From Marinovum sp034669705 (GTDB lineage Bacteria > Pseudomonadota > Alphaproteobacteria > Rhodobacterales > Rhodobacteraceae), in NCBI RefSeq assembly GCF_034669705.1, contig NZ_JAXMOR010000024.1:5613-69612 (forward strand): 64,000 nucleotides of DNA, written 5' to 3'. Position 1 is the first letter of the stretch, and each line of letters begins with the position of its first letter. Below the pieces are notes generated by a model. The model searched no databases, was not told the origin of the DNA, and worked only from the letters and a program-made list of their open reading frames with translations. The translations under genes were made by a program, and so were the position numbers. This document shows positions 34,056 through 44,086 of the stretch, one piece after another.

Positions 34056-34646
34056 CTAGCGGCCGCTGTAGGGGTTCTTGGCTGCGCGGTCGTCGCTCAG
34101 AGATTGCTGCCGCCGTTCGACCAGAAGTTCGATGGCGTCGGCCAGATGCACCTCGGCGATATGGCCGTCGCCCCGGTCGACCCGCAGACGATGCGCCTCG
34201 ATCATCACGTCCGCATGCGAGCAGCCCATCGGCGGCTCGAACCGGTAGCAGGCCAGTTCGATCAGCAGCCCCAGCGGATCCTTGAAATAGATCGAATCCA
34301 TGAACCCGCGGTCCTTGACCCCGGAGTGCTTGATCCCGCGCGCATCGAGCCGCTCGACCGCCTGCGAAAACGTCGCCTTGGAGACGTTGAACGCCAGGTG
34401 ATGCACGCAGCCGGGATCGGTGGGCGTGCGGTCATGCACCGGCTTGCGCGATTCGTTGCTGAAGATGGTGATCAGACGCCCGTCGCCGGGATCGAAATAG
34501 AGATGCCCTTCGTCGGGGTTGTCGAGATTGGGCTGGTCGAAGATGAAGGGCATCCCCAGCACCCCCTCCCAGAAGTCGAGGCTGGTCTGCCGGTCTGCCC
34601 CGATCAGCGTGATGTGATGAACGCCCTGGGCCTGAAGTTTGCGCAT
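34056..34646 (-). CDS. VOC-family (glyoxalase/extradiol-dioxygenase-like) protein
   Basis: 196 residues. First VOC module starts GVHHITLIGADRQTSLDFWE with H10/H11, second has GCVHHLAFNV and GFMDSIYFKDPLGLLIELA, the metal-binding H/E pattern of glyoxalase and ring-cleaving dioxygenase relatives. A C-terminal extension of about 50 residues (from CYRFEPPMGCSHADV) is outside the usual fold. No close partner except the GST-like gene upstream on the same strand (75 bases). Substrate unknown. Confidence 0.85.
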   Translation of the reverse strand: MRKLQAQGVHHITLIGADRQTSLDFWEGVLGMPFIFDQPNLDNPDEGHLYFDPGDGRLITIFSNESRKPVHDRTPTDPGCVHHLAFNVSKATFSQAVERLDARGIKHSGVKDRGFMDSIYFKDPLGLLIELACYRFEPPMGCSHADVMIEAHRLRVDRGDGHIAEVHLADAIELLVERRQQSLSDDRAAKNPYSGR

Positions 34647-34721
34647 ATGTCGGTCCTCCCTTGGCGCAACGATAGAGGGGCGGACCGAAAAAGCGAGAGT
34701 GCAGGCGGGAAATCCCGGCCG

Positions 34722-35528
34722 TCAGGCCGCCTTCAGGCCAAGCTCCGCGTCGCTGGCATGGGTGTCGTACTTGCCTCGCGGCGGCCAGGGCCGCGCCTGC
34801 CAGTCCGGTTCGAAGGCAAAGCTGGACACCTGGCGGCCCTCCGGCAGGGCGCCGTTGCCGGCGCCGAGGGCGTAATCGTAATAGAGCTTCACGATCTCCT
34901 CGCGGCTGACCTGCTGTGCCGCCGGATGCGCCAGGCAGGCCTCGCGCCAGTGCCGCACGCGGGCATATTCGGCCACCGCCGGCACGTCGAAGTCTTCGTA
35001 ATACTCGAGGAACCAGAAGCGCATGAACATCGGCGTAAAGACCGCCTCGGCCAGACCGAAATCGTCGAACAGCCAAGGCCCGTCGCCGCGCCCTTCATGG
35101 CGCAGGAAGGCGTCGATCTCGCGGTAGAGGCCCAGCATCTTCTCCACATGCGCCGCCCGCTTGTCGCGGTCCTGATTCATCACGAAGCTGTAGCCGGCCA
35201 TGGTGAAGCTGCCTTCCTTGGCGATCAGCATCGATTCCACCGCATGTTCCAGCGGATCGGCCCGGCGCAGCGGCCTGTCTCCCACGACCTCGTCGAGGTA
35301 ACGCAGGATGACGAGGCTTTCCTTGACGATCTGTCCATCCGGCATCTCGAGCACCGGCAGCGCCGTGGTGCCGCGGGTCTTTTCCAGCAGGGCGGGGTCG
35401 CGGGGCTTGGTGATGTCGACCACCTGAAAGGTGACGGCATCGCGCGCGCCTTTCAGGTCGAGCATGATCTCGAGCCGTTGCGAGAACGGGCAGACGGGGA
35501 TGTGATAGACGATCGGGGTCCGGGACAT
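34722..35528 (-). CDS. Glutathione S-transferase-family protein
   Basis: 268 residues from ATG 35528 (MSRTPIVYHIPVCPFSQRLE). Thioredoxin-like N-terminal domain with the redox/glutathione motif CPFS (residues 13-16) and the cis-proline/ES segment TTALPVLEMPDGQIVKES, then an all-helical C-terminal domain (about 90-225). An in-frame start nine codons upstream is less likely since the downstream ATG opens the standard fold. Same strand as the VOC protein; the pair might act on one electrophilic compound. Confidence 0.85.
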   Translation of the reverse strand: MSRTPIVYHIPVCPFSQRLEIMLDLKGARDAVTFQVVDITKPRDPALLEKTRGTTALPVLEMPDGQIVKESLVILRYLDEVVGDRPLRRADPLEHAVESMLIAKEGSFTMAGYSFVMNQDRDKRAAHVEKMLGLYREIDAFLRHEGRGDGPWLFDDFGLAEAVFTPMFMRFWFLEYYEDFDVPAVAEYARVRHWREACLAHPAAQQVSREEIVKLYYDYALGAGNGALPEGRQVSSFAFEPDWQARPWPPRGKYDTHASDAELGLKAA

Positions 35529-35574
35529 GGTCAACCTCTTGTCAGGGCGCATCACGGGATGCGCGACAAGGAGA

Positions 35575-35600
35575 GAACCCCCGCCCGGCGGCGGGGGTTC
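35575..35600 (-). terminator. Terminator-like hairpin after the BMP-family gene
   Basis: 10-base-pair stem AACCCCCGCC / GGCGGGGGTT with a CGGC-type loop, 21 bases beyond the stop of the BMP-family gene, followed on that strand by CTCTCCTT. Likely 3' end of the xdh/BMP transcript. Confidence 0.65.
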
Positions 35601-35620
35601 CCGTCAGCTTCGGAGAGCGA

Positions 35621-36697
35621 TCAGTTGGGGATCTCGCCGGTCAGGCCTTCGACGTAGAAATCCATCCCCGCCAGGGTGCCGTCGTCAGCGACCTCACCCT
35701 CGGCCAGCCAGGCCGTGCCGTCCTGCTTGTTGATCGGTCCGGTGAAGGGATGGTAGTCGCCGCTGGCGATCCGGTCCTTGAGCGCCAGAGCCGCCTCCTT
35801 GACCTCGGCAGGCACCGCATCGGTGATCTCGCCGATGCCGACCATGCCCGGGCCGATGCCGTCCCAGGTGTCCATGCTCTCCCAGGTGCCGTCCATCACC
35901 GCCTGCACGCGGTCGATGTAATAGGGGGTCCAGTCGTCGATGATCGAGGAGACTCGCGGCATCGGCGCATATTCCGCCATGTCGGAGGCCTGGCCAAAGG
36001 TGATCACGTTGCCGGCCTTCTGCGCCGCGGCCTGCGGCGCGGTAGAATCGGTGTGTTGCAGGATCACGTCGGCACCCTGTTCGATCAGTGCTGTGGCAGC
36101 ATCCGCTTCCTTTGCAGGGTCCATCCAAGTGTAGGCCCAAATCACCGAGAATTCGACATCGGGGTTCACCTCCTTGGCGTGGAGATAGGCCGAGTTTATG
36201 CCGCGGATGACCTCGGGGATCGGGAAGGAGGCAATATAGCCGATCTTGTTCGTCTTGGTCATGTGGCCGGCGATCAGCCCCTGAATGGCACGGCCCTCGT
36301 AGAACCGGGCCGAATAGGTCGAGACGTTGTCGGCGCGCTTGTAGCCAGTGGCGTGTTCGAACTTCACGTCCGGGAACTTCTTGGCGACGTTGATCGTCGG
36401 ATCCATATAGCCGAAGGAGGTGGTGAAGATGATGTCGGCTCCAGAAAGCGCCATCTGGGTCATCACACGCTCGCTGTCAGCCCCCTCGGGAACGGATTCC
36501 TGATAGACAAACTCCATCTTGTCTCCGAAATGCTCCTGCATCTCGGTGGCGGAATGATGGTGTGCCTGGTTCCAGCCGCCATCCGTGATCGGTCCGACGT
36601 AGACAAAGCCGACCTTGGTCTTGTCGTCCTGCGCCATGGCGGTCCCGGCCAAGCCGAGCGCCAGCGCGGCGCCGGTGAGAAGTGTTCTGCGGTCCAT
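35621..36697 (-). CDS. BMP-family ABC transporter substrate-binding protein
   Basis: Periplasmic nucleoside/purine-type binding protein of the PnrA/BmpA family. 358 residues: signal peptide MDRRTLLTGAALALGLAGTAMA, then VGFVYVGPITDGGWNQAHH, IIFTTSFGYMDPTINVAKKFPD, HATGYKRADNVSTYSARFYEGR and IGYIASFPIPEVIRGINS, all family hallmarks. Last gene of an operon with two permeases, an ATPase and xdhABC, which supports purines or nucleosides as the ligand. Its high sequence match to known BMP proteins is clear. Confidence 0.93.
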   Translation of the reverse strand: MDRRTLLTGAALALGLAGTAMAQDDKTKVGFVYVGPITDGGWNQAHHHSATEMQEHFGDKMEFVYQESVPEGADSERVMTQMALSGADIIFTTSFGYMDPTINVAKKFPDVKFEHATGYKRADNVSTYSARFYEGRAIQGLIAGHMTKTNKIGYIASFPIPEVIRGINSAYLHAKEVNPDVEFSVIWAYTWMDPAKEADAATALIEQGADVILQHTDSTAPQAAAQKAGNVITFGQASDMAEYAPMPRVSSIIDDWTPYYIDRVQAVMDGTWESMDTWDGIGPGMVGIGEITDAVPAEVKEAALALKDRIASGDYHPFTGPINKQDGTAWLAEGEVADDGTLAGMDFYVEGLTGEIPN

Positions 36698-36732
36698 TTG
36701 TTAACTCCCTGAGTCTTCTTTTGAATTTGGCC

Positions 36733-37659
36733 TCAATGCGAGGCGTGGAACGGGCGGCCGAGCGAGGCCGGCGCGCCGTGGTAGCCCCGTGCGGAGATGA
36801 CGACCAGCACGAGAATTGTTATCAGATACGGTGACATCGACAAGTATTCGACCGGCAGCTTGGTGCCCGCCGCCTGCAGGTTCAGTTGCAGCACGGTGAC
36901 GCCGCCAAACAGGTAGGCCCCGATCAGCACCCGCCAGGGTTTCCACGAAGCAAAGACCACGATGGCCAGCGCGATCCATCCGGCACCTGCCGTAATGCCC
37001 TCGACCCATTGCGGCACCCGGACGAGGCTGAGGTAGGCGCCGCCGAGACCGGAGCAGGCACCGCCGAAGGCAATCGCCAGCAGCCGGATGCGCACCACCT
37101 TGTAGCCCAGCGCATGGGCGGCATCGTGGCTCTCTCCCACCGCGCGCAGGATCAGCCCGGCGCGGGTGAATTTCAGCACCGCCCAGACAGCGGCAACGAG
37201 GGCGATCGAGAAATAGACCATCAGGTCGTGTTGAAAGAGCATCGGGCCGAAGAACGGGATATCGGCCAGCAGCGGGAGATGCAGATCCGGCAGGGTGGGG
37301 GATTTCATCCCCTCGTAGGGCTTGCCGATCAGCGACGACAGGCCGAGACCCACCAGCGTCAGGCCAAGCCCGGTGGCCACCTGGTTCGACAGCAGGAACT
37401 GGGTCAGCACGCCAAAGCTGAGCGACAGCACCGCCGAGGCCAGGGCGGCGGCAACGAAGCCGAGACCCGGGCTGGTGGTGTTGATCGCCACGGCAAAGCC
37501 CACCACGGCACCGGTGATCATCATGCCCTCGACGCCGAGGTTGAGGACGCCGGATTTCTCCACCACCAGCTCGCCAATGGCGGCGAGCAGGATCGGGGTG
37601 GCCGAGACCATGAGCGAGGCGACCAGAAGCACCGGATTGATTGCGCCGAAATCCATCAT
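36733..37659 (-). CDS. ABC transporter permease (NupQ/YufQ type)
   Basis: 308 residues with eight or more membrane segments. Shows ATPILLAAIGELVVEKSGVLN followed by LGVEGMMITGAVVGF, the defining region of the nucleoside-type permease pair, and the loop RAVGESHDAAHALGYKVVRIR. Lies between the BMP-family gene (35 bases) and the amber-interrupted gene. Forms the membrane channel with the permease at 38186-39271. Confidence 0.92.
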   Translation of the reverse strand: MMDFGAINPVLLVASLMVSATPILLAAIGELVVEKSGVLNLGVEGMMITGAVVGFAVAINTTSPGLGFVAAALASAVLSLSFGVLTQFLLSNQVATGLGLTLVGLGLSSLIGKPYEGMKSPTLPDLHLPLLADIPFFGPMLFQHDLMVYFSIALVAAVWAVLKFTRAGLILRAVGESHDAAHALGYKVVRIRLLAIAFGGACSGLGGAYLSLVRVPQWVEGITAGAGWIALAIVVFASWKPWRVLIGAYLFGGVTVLQLNLQAAGTKLPVEYLSMSPYLITILVLVVISARGYHGAPASLGRPFHASH

Positions 37660-37696
37660 GCCGCTCCTTGAAGGTCAGTCCGGCGCGGCCCGGGGG

Positions 37697-38107
37697 CTAG
37701 CCGATACGGAGGCACCGCGAGGCATACACCTGACCGTTGTCGTAATGGTGGGTGAAGGCCATCTCGCCCTCGGATATGAAGGCCGACTGGAAGAAAAAGC
37801 TTGTCGGTGCAAAGCCCACACCACCGGACTTTGAGCCCTGAACAACGATCTGACGCCCGTTGACCTGCCATTGGCCCTGGAAACTGAACGGAAACTGGCC
37901 GGATCCGGACATGTCGAGCCCCTGACCCTCGGCCTGTTGGTTGGTGTAGAGCGCCATCTAGAATTGCGCGCCCACCGCATTGGCGGGCACGTTCGGCGCG
38001 GTGTTCTGGAAGCCCATTTCGCAGGTCCATTGGCTGGGGGCAGTCTGCGCCGGGAGCGCGGCGGGCAGAAGATAGAGCAGAAGGCAAAGCTGTGTCAGAC
38101 GTGGCAT
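37697..38107 (-). pseudogene. Secreted small protein interrupted by an in-frame amber codon
   Basis: From ATG 38107 the frame encodes a signal peptide (MPRLTQLCLLLYLLPAALPA) and a mature start QWTCEMGFQN, then meets TAG at 37958-37960 (codon 50). The very next codon is ATG, and the frame stays open for 86 more residues (MALYTNQQAEGQGLDMSGSG ... ASRCLRIG). The two parts read as one about 136-residue exported protein split by one base change (for instance GAG to TAG). It sits between the two permease genes. Alternatives are a sequencing error or two separate products; the downstream part alone lacks a signal peptide. Function unknown. Confidence 0.65.
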
Positions 38108-38185
38108 TTTCGGCAATCCTTTCGTGAAATGTGAAAAGGATACTCCGAAACCGCCAGTCCCTGGATGAAAAATGCCGGTGATATG

Positions 38186-39271
38186 TCATGCCGCTTTGCC
38201 CTGTCCCAGCTGGATCCGGTAGTTGGTGAACACATCTGTCGCCAGCAGGAAGAACAGCAGCATCCCCTGGAACAGCTGGATCGAGGCGCCCGGCAGGCCG
38301 AGCATCAGCTGCGCCAGCTCGCCGCCGATGTAGGTCAGCGCCATCAGCAGCCCGGCCAGCAGGATGCCCACCGGGTGCAGCCGGCCGAGAAAGGCCACGA
38401 TGATCGCGGTGAAGCCGTAGCCCGAGTTGAAATCGATGGTGATCTGCCCGGCCGGGCCTGCGACCTCGAAGAGCCCGGCCATGCCGGCCAGCGCGCCAGA
38501 GAGCCCGAGGCAGAAGATCACCACCCGCGCCGGGTTGACCCCGGCAAAGCGGGCCGCGCGGGGGGCCTCGCCGGTCAGACGGATGTGGAAGCCGCGGATG
38601 TGGCGGGTCAGCAGCACATAGGCGAAGATCACCGCCACGAAGGCCGCCACCACACCCCAATGCATGCCGGTGCCGGCGATCACCTCGGTATTGGCGCCGG
38701 CCTCCCATTGCTGGAAATTGCGCGAGCCGGGGAAGCCGCGGCCCTCGGGATTTTTTAAGAGGCCCGAGGAGACCGAGGCCAGCCAGGCCTCGGCGACATA
38801 GACCAGCATCAGCGAGACCAGGATTTCGTTGGTGCCAAATTTCACCTTCAGAAGCGCCGGGATCATCCCCCAGGCCCAGCCTCCCAGCGCGCCGGCGATC
38901 ACCATCAGCGGAAACACGATGACACTGTCGAGCGGATAGAACGCCAGCCCGACCCCGGCGCCGGTGATCGCGCCCATGATGTATTGCCCCTCGGCGCCGA
39001 TGTTCCAGATGCCGGCGCGAAAGCCGATCGAGAGGCCGATGGCGATCAGGATCAGCGGCCCGGCCTTGACCAAGAGCTGCGGTCGCGAATAGGCGGCGAA
39101 CTGCGGGTGGAACAGCGGATCCCAGAAGATCGTGCGGATCGCCTCGAGCGGCGGTTTGCCCAAGGCGGCGAACATGATGCCGCCGACGATCATGGTGAGG
39201 ATCACCGCCAGCAGCGGGGTGAGCGCGGTCCAGAGCCGCGAGGGCTGCGGGCGCTTGACGAGATGGATCAT
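38186..39271 (-). CDS. ABC transporter permease (NupP/YufP type)
   Basis: 361 residues. Opens MIHLVKRPQPSRLWTALTPL, followed by about ten membrane segments with GFRAGIWNIGAEGQYIMGAI, the mark of this permease type, and GEAPRAARFAGVNPARV in the coupling loop. Partner of the permease at 36733-37659. Separated from the upstream ATPase gene by 99 bases that contain a family II repeat. Confidence 0.92.
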   Translation of the reverse strand: MIHLVKRPQPSRLWTALTPLLAVILTMIVGGIMFAALGKPPLEAIRTIFWDPLFHPQFAAYSRPQLLVKAGPLILIAIGLSIGFRAGIWNIGAEGQYIMGAITGAGVGLAFYPLDSVIVFPLMVIAGALGGWAWGMIPALLKVKFGTNEILVSLMLVYVAEAWLASVSSGLLKNPEGRGFPGSRNFQQWEAGANTEVIAGTGMHWGVVAAFVAVIFAYVLLTRHIRGFHIRLTGEAPRAARFAGVNPARVVIFCLGLSGALAGMAGLFEVAGPAGQITIDFNSGYGFTAIIVAFLGRLHPVGILLAGLLMALTYIGGELAQLMLGLPGASIQLFQGMLLFFLLATDVFTNYRIQLGQGKAA

Positions 39272-39310
39272 GCGCGACCTCCGGGCGGCGTGGCTGTGGC
39301 GGGCGTCGGA

Positions 39311-39362
39311 CCGGGGGCTGTCTGCCCCCGGGCCCCCGAGAGTTTACCTGGCAAGATGAAGG
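39311..39362. repeat. GC-rich intergenic repeat, family II
   Basis: GGGGGCTGTCTGCCCCCGGG hairpin, followed by CCCCCGAGAGTTTACCTGGC and AAGATGAAG. Parallels the elements at 58811-58872 and inside xdhA. It separates the ATPase and permease genes of the purine-type transporter without breaking strand order. Confidence 0.65.
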
Positions 39363-39370
39363 CGCGGGGG

Positions 39371-40894
39371 TCAGGCCTCGACATGGGCCACCTCCATGTC
39401 ATGCGCGCCGCCCATCATCAGGCCGATCTCGTCGACCGTCAGGCCCTGCACCGGGCGGATGTCCGAGAGCCGGCCTTCGTTGAGCGCGGCAAACCGGTCG
39501 GCGACCTCCATCAGCTCGTCGAGGTCCTGGCTGATGACGACCACGGCGGCGCCCTCGGCGGCGAGATGCAGCAGCGCCTGGCGGATCGCGGCGGCGGCGG
39601 CGGCGTCGACGCCCCAGGTTGGCTGGTTGACCACCAGCACCTGCGGGCGCTGCATCACCTCGCGGCCGATGACGAATTTCTGCAGGTTGCCGCCAGAAAG
39701 CGCGCGCGCCGCGGTGCCGGGGCCGGGGGTGCGGACGTCGAAGGCCTTGATCACCTTCTCGGTAAAGCTGCGCGCGCCGGGCCAGTCGAGAAAGCCGTTC
39801 TTCATCAGCCCCTCGCGCGCCGCCGCGGTGAGCACGGCGTTCTCGGTCAGGCTCATGTCGGGCGCGGCGGCATGGCCGAGCCGTTCCTCGGGGGCCGAGA
39901 GCAGCCCGGCGGTCCTGCGCGCCTCGGGACCCTGCTGGCCCACCGGGGTGCCGTCGAAATGCACCATGTCGGCGGCGGTAATAATCTCGCCCGAGAGCGC
40001 GGCCAGAAGCTCGTCCTGGCCATTGCCGGCAACGCCGCCGATGCCCAGAACCTCGCCGGCGCGGACCTCGAAGGAGATGTCCTTGAGCGCGGTGCCGAAG
40101 GCATTGGGCGAGCGGGCCGAGAGATGTCTGACCGCCAGCCGCACCGCGCCGGGGGTGCGCGGTTCGCGGGTGACCGCGTCGAAGGAGGCGCCCACCATCA
40201 GTTCGGCCAGCTGCCGGGCCGTGGCCTCGCGCGGGTCGCAGGTGTCGACCACCTTGCCCAGCCGCAGGATGGTGGCGGTCTCGCAGAGGCTGCGGATCTC
40301 CTCGAGCTTGTGCGAGATGTAGAGGATGGCGGTGCCCTCGGCCGAGAGCTTGCGCAGGGTCTGGAACAGGATCTCCACCTCCTGCGGGGTCAGCACCGAG
40401 GTCGGCTCGTCCATGATCAGAAGTTTCGGGTCTTGCAGCAGGCAGCGGATGATCTCGACCCGCTGGCGCTCGCCGGCCGAGAGCCCGCCGACGGTGCGGT
40501 CGGGGTCGAGCGGCAGGCCGTAGGTCTCCGAGACCTCGCGGATCTGCCGTGCCAGGTCACGCGGTTTCGGCGGGTTCTCCATGCCCAGCGCGACGTTTTC
40601 CGCCACGGTCAGCGCTTCGAAGAGCGAGAAGTGCTGGAACACCATGGCGACGCCCGAGGCGCGGGCGGCATGCGGGTCTTGCGGGGCGAACCCGGTGCCG
40701 TTCAGGGTCATGTGGCCGCTGTCGGGTTTCACGAGCCCGTAGATCATCTTGACCAGGGTGGATTTGCCCGCGCCGTTCTCGCCCAGAAGCGCGTGCACCT
40801 CGCCGCGGCCGATGTCGAAGGAGACGTCGGAATTGGCCACCACACCGGGGTAGGCCTTGGTCAGGCCGTTGATCTGCAACAGGGTTTCTCTCAC
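39371..40894 (-). CDS. ABC transporter ATP-binding protein, double-domain (NupO/YufO type)
   Basis: 507 residues from a GTG at 40894, preceded by AAGGAG at 8 bases. Two fused ATPase domains: Walker A GENGAGKSTLVK with signature LSAGERQRVEI and Walker B KLLIMDEPTS in the first half; the second half (from about 255) has a degenerate Walker A GVAGNGQDELLAALSG and signature LSGGNLQKFVIGRE. This is the standard arrangement for sugar/nucleoside BMP systems. The GTGA overlap of 4 bases with xdhC couples transporter and xanthine dehydrogenase genes. Confidence 0.92.
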   Translation of the reverse strand: MRETLLQINGLTKAYPGVVANSDVSFDIGRGEVHALLGENGAGKSTLVKMIYGLVKPDSGHMTLNGTGFAPQDPHAARASGVAMVFQHFSLFEALTVAENVALGMENPPKPRDLARQIREVSETYGLPLDPDRTVGGLSAGERQRVEIIRCLLQDPKLLIMDEPTSVLTPQEVEILFQTLRKLSAEGTAILYISHKLEEIRSLCETATILRLGKVVDTCDPREATARQLAELMVGASFDAVTREPRTPGAVRLAVRHLSARSPNAFGTALKDISFEVRAGEVLGIGGVAGNGQDELLAALSGEIITAADMVHFDGTPVGQQGPEARRTAGLLSAPEERLGHAAAPDMSLTENAVLTAAAREGLMKNGFLDWPGARSFTEKVIKAFDVRTPGPGTAARALSGGNLQKFVIGREVMQRPQVLVVNQPTWGVDAAAAAAIRQALLHLAAEGAAVVVISQDLDELMEVADRFAALNEGRLSDIRPVQGLTVDEIGLMMGGAHDMEVAHVEA

Positions 40895-41655
40895 GCGCGT
40901 CTCTCCTTGGGGGCGGCGGATTCTGCGGTCCGGGCAGCCCGGGCCAGATAGCGGGCCGCCACGCCGATCGCAATTGCCTGGGGGTGTTTGCCGAGGCGCG
41001 GATCGCCGATCGGGCAGGCAATGCGCGAAATCTGTGCGGCGCTGTGCCCCAAGGCGGCAAGTCGTTTGCGAAACCGCGCCCATTTGGTGGCCGAGCCGAT
41101 CAGCCCGCAGCTGGCAAACCCATGGCCCAGCAACGCATCGCAGAGCGCGAGGTCGAGGTCATGGGAAAAGGTGACGATGATGTGGCCGGCCTCACGCGGG
41201 GCATGGCGCACCGCGCGCAGCGGATCGGCGGCGATCAGCGGGGTGACGCCTGCGGGCAGCGGATCGGGCAAGCGGGCGGCGCTGGTGTCGATCAGGGTGA
41301 TCCGCGGATCACCGAGCGGGGCCATGGTGGCGGCGATGGCGCGGCCGACATGGCCGGCGCCCCAGAGCCACAGTTCGGCGGTCTCGCCGGGGGGCTCACA
41401 TGCGTTGCGGATGAACTCCAGCGTCACCGCGCCGCCACAACACTGGCCCATGTCGGGGCCGAGCGCCATGCGGCGTTGGGCGTGATCGTGGCCCTCGGCC
41501 AGCATCTGCCGGGCGGTCTGCGTCGCCTGCCATTCCAGCGTGCCGCCGCCGATGGTGCCCTCCTGCGTCTCGGCCCAGACCCGCATCGCGGTGCCGGGCT
41601 CGCGCGGGGTCGAGCCGCGGGCCTCGGTCACGGTGATGCGGATCCAGTCGCTCAT
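40891..41655 (-). CDS. xdhC: Xanthine dehydrogenase accessory protein XdhC
   Basis: Binds molybdopterin cofactor and inserts it, after sulfuration, into XdhB. 254 residues with the N-terminal ITVTEARGSTPREPGTAMRV and EGTIGGGTLEWQATQTA, LGPDMGQCCGGAVTLEF with conserved cysteines, and the C-terminal Rossmann-like GAGHVGRAIAATMAPLGDPR and FSHDLDLALCDALL. 4-base overlaps with both neighbours (xdhB upstream, transporter ATPase downstream). Confidence 0.94.
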   Translation of the reverse strand: MSDWIRITVTEARGSTPREPGTAMRVWAETQEGTIGGGTLEWQATQTARQMLAEGHDHAQRRMALGPDMGQCCGGAVTLEFIRNACEPPGETAELWLWGAGHVGRAIAATMAPLGDPRITLIDTSAARLPDPLPAGVTPLIAADPLRAVRHAPREAGHIIVTFSHDLDLALCDALLGHGFASCGLIGSATKWARFRKRLAALGHSAAQISRIACPIGDPRLGKHPQAIAIGVAARYLARAARTAESAAPKERRA

Positions 41656-44086
41656 CCGCGCGCCCGTGCCACCGCGCGCAGGATCTCTTCCGGCGTGGCG
41701 GGGGCCTTGAGGTCGGGGTACTTCGGCCCGCAGGCGGCAACCGCGTCCGACAGGGCGAAAAAGGCCGACATGCCGAGCATGAAGGGCGGCTCGCCCACCG
41801 CCTTGGAGCGGTAGATCGTCTCGGCCGGGTTCTCGCCCTCCCAGAGCGCGACGTTGAAGATGTCGGGCGTGTCGGGGCAGGCGGGGATCTTGTAGGTCGA
41901 GGGTGCATGGGTGCGCAGCGCGCCGCGGTCGTCCCAGACCAGTTCCTCCATGGTCAGCCAGCCGGCGCCCTGCACGTAGCCGCCCTCGATCTGACCGATG
42001 TCGATCGCCGGGTTCAGCGAGGCGCCGGCGTCATGCAGGATATCGGTGCGCAGGATGCGGTTCTCGCCGGTGAGCGTGTCGATCACGCATTCGGTCACCG
42101 CGGCGCCATAGGCGAAGTAGAAGAACGGCCGACCGCGGCCCTTGATCCGGTCCCAGGCGACATCGGGCGTCTTGTAAAAGCCGGTGGCCGAGAGGCTGAT
42201 GCGCGCCTCATAGGTGAGCTGGGCGGCCTCGGCAAAGCTCAGGGTCTCGCCGCCGACATGCACGCGGCCGTCCTCGAAGCGCACGCTCTCGACCGGCTGC
42301 TGGTGCAATTCGGAGAGGTGTTCGGCGATCCGTTGCCTGATCTTGTCGCAGGCGTCCTTGACCGCCATGCCGTTGAGATCGGAGCCCGAGGAGGCGGCGG
42401 TGGCGGAGGTGTTGGGCACCTTGGCGGTGTCGGTGGCGGTGATCTTGATCGCGTCTACGGCCAAGCCGAAGCGCGCGGCGGCGACCTGCGCCACCTTCTG
42501 GAACAAGCCCTGGCCCATCTCGGTGCCGCCGTGGTTCAGGTGCACCGAGCCGTCCTGATAGACATGCACCAGCGCGCCGGCCTGGTTGAGGTGGGTGAGC
42601 GTGAAGGAGATGCCGAACTTGACCGGCGTCAGAGCTATGCCGCGCTTGAGGATCGGGTTGGCGGCGTTCCATTCGGCAGCCTTGGCGCGGCGGGCGGTGT
42701 AGTCGGACTGCTCCGCCAGCCGGTCGGTGATCTCGTGCAGGATGAAGTCGGTGACCTCCATGCCATAGGGCGTGGTCTGCGCGCCCTTCGGCGGCTCCGG
42801 CACCCGAGGCGGGGCGACATTGCTGGCAGCGCCGCGCGAGGCGAGGTCTTCCTGCGGCGCCCTGGCCGGGCCGGGCGCGGCGTAGCGGTGGCCTTGGCCT
42901 GTTTGCGGGCCGGAGTAGGGCTGGCCGGTGCCGGGGCCTGTCCGGGCGGGCGGGTGGTAGTAGTTCACCCGTCGCACCTCGAGCGGGTCCAGCCCCAGGT
43001 GATGGGCGATGTGATCGACCACCCGCTCGATGCCGAGCATGCCCTGCGGGCCGCCGAAGCCGCGGTAGGCGGTGGCGCTCTGGGTGTTGGTCTTGAGCCG
43101 GTGGCTCTCGATCCGGGCGTGGTCGAGCAGGTAGGCGTTGTCGGCATGCAGCATGGCGCGGTCGGCCACCGGCAGCGAGAGGTCCTGCGCCCAGCCGCAG
43201 CGGGCGTATTGCACGAAATCGACGCCCCTGATGCGGCCGGTGTCGTCGAAACCGACCTCGTAGTCGATGCGGAAATCATGGCGCTTGCCGGTGATGATCA
43301 TGTCGTCATCGCGGTCATAGCGCATCTTGCAGGGGCGGCCGGTCAGCCCCGCCGCCACGGCGCAGGCGACGGCCAGCGCATTGCCCTGGCTTTCCTTGCC
43401 GCCGAAGCCGCCGCCCATGCGCCGGGTCTCGACCCGGACGGCATGCATCGGGCGGCCGATCGCCTCGGCGACCTTGTGCTGGATCTCGGTCGGGTGCTGG
43501 GTGGAACTGTGCACCAGCATGTCGCCATTGTCCTGCGGCAGGGCCAGCGCGGCCTGGCCCTCGAGGTAGAAATGCTCCTGTCCGCCCATGGTGAGGCTGC
43601 CCTTGAGCAGATGCGGCGCGCCGGCGATGGCCGTGGCGGCGTCGCCCTTGGCATAGATCCGCGGGCCGTCCTCGAAGCGGCTGTCGGCGGCGAGCGCCTG
43701 CTCGATGGTGAGCAGCGGGGTCTCTTCCTCGGTCTCGATTTGGCCGAGACGCGCGGCGCGGCGGGCGGTGTGATGGCTCTCGGCCACCACGAGAAAGAGC
43801 GGCTGTCCGAGGTAGTGGATGGTGCCGTCAGACAGCAGCGGCTCGTCATGGATCGACGGCGAGACATCATTGGCAAAGGGCAGGTCCTGCGCGGTCAGCA
43901 CCGCGACGACGCCGGGCAGGGCGCGGGCCTCTGCGAGGTCCATTCCGGTGATGCGTCCCTTGGCGATGGTGCTCAGGCCAAAGGCCAGATGCAGCGTGGC
44001 GCGCGGGGTGGGGATGTCGTCGACATAGCGCGCGGCGCCGGTGACATGCAGGCCGGCGGCATCATGCGGCAGGGGTTTTGCGACGC

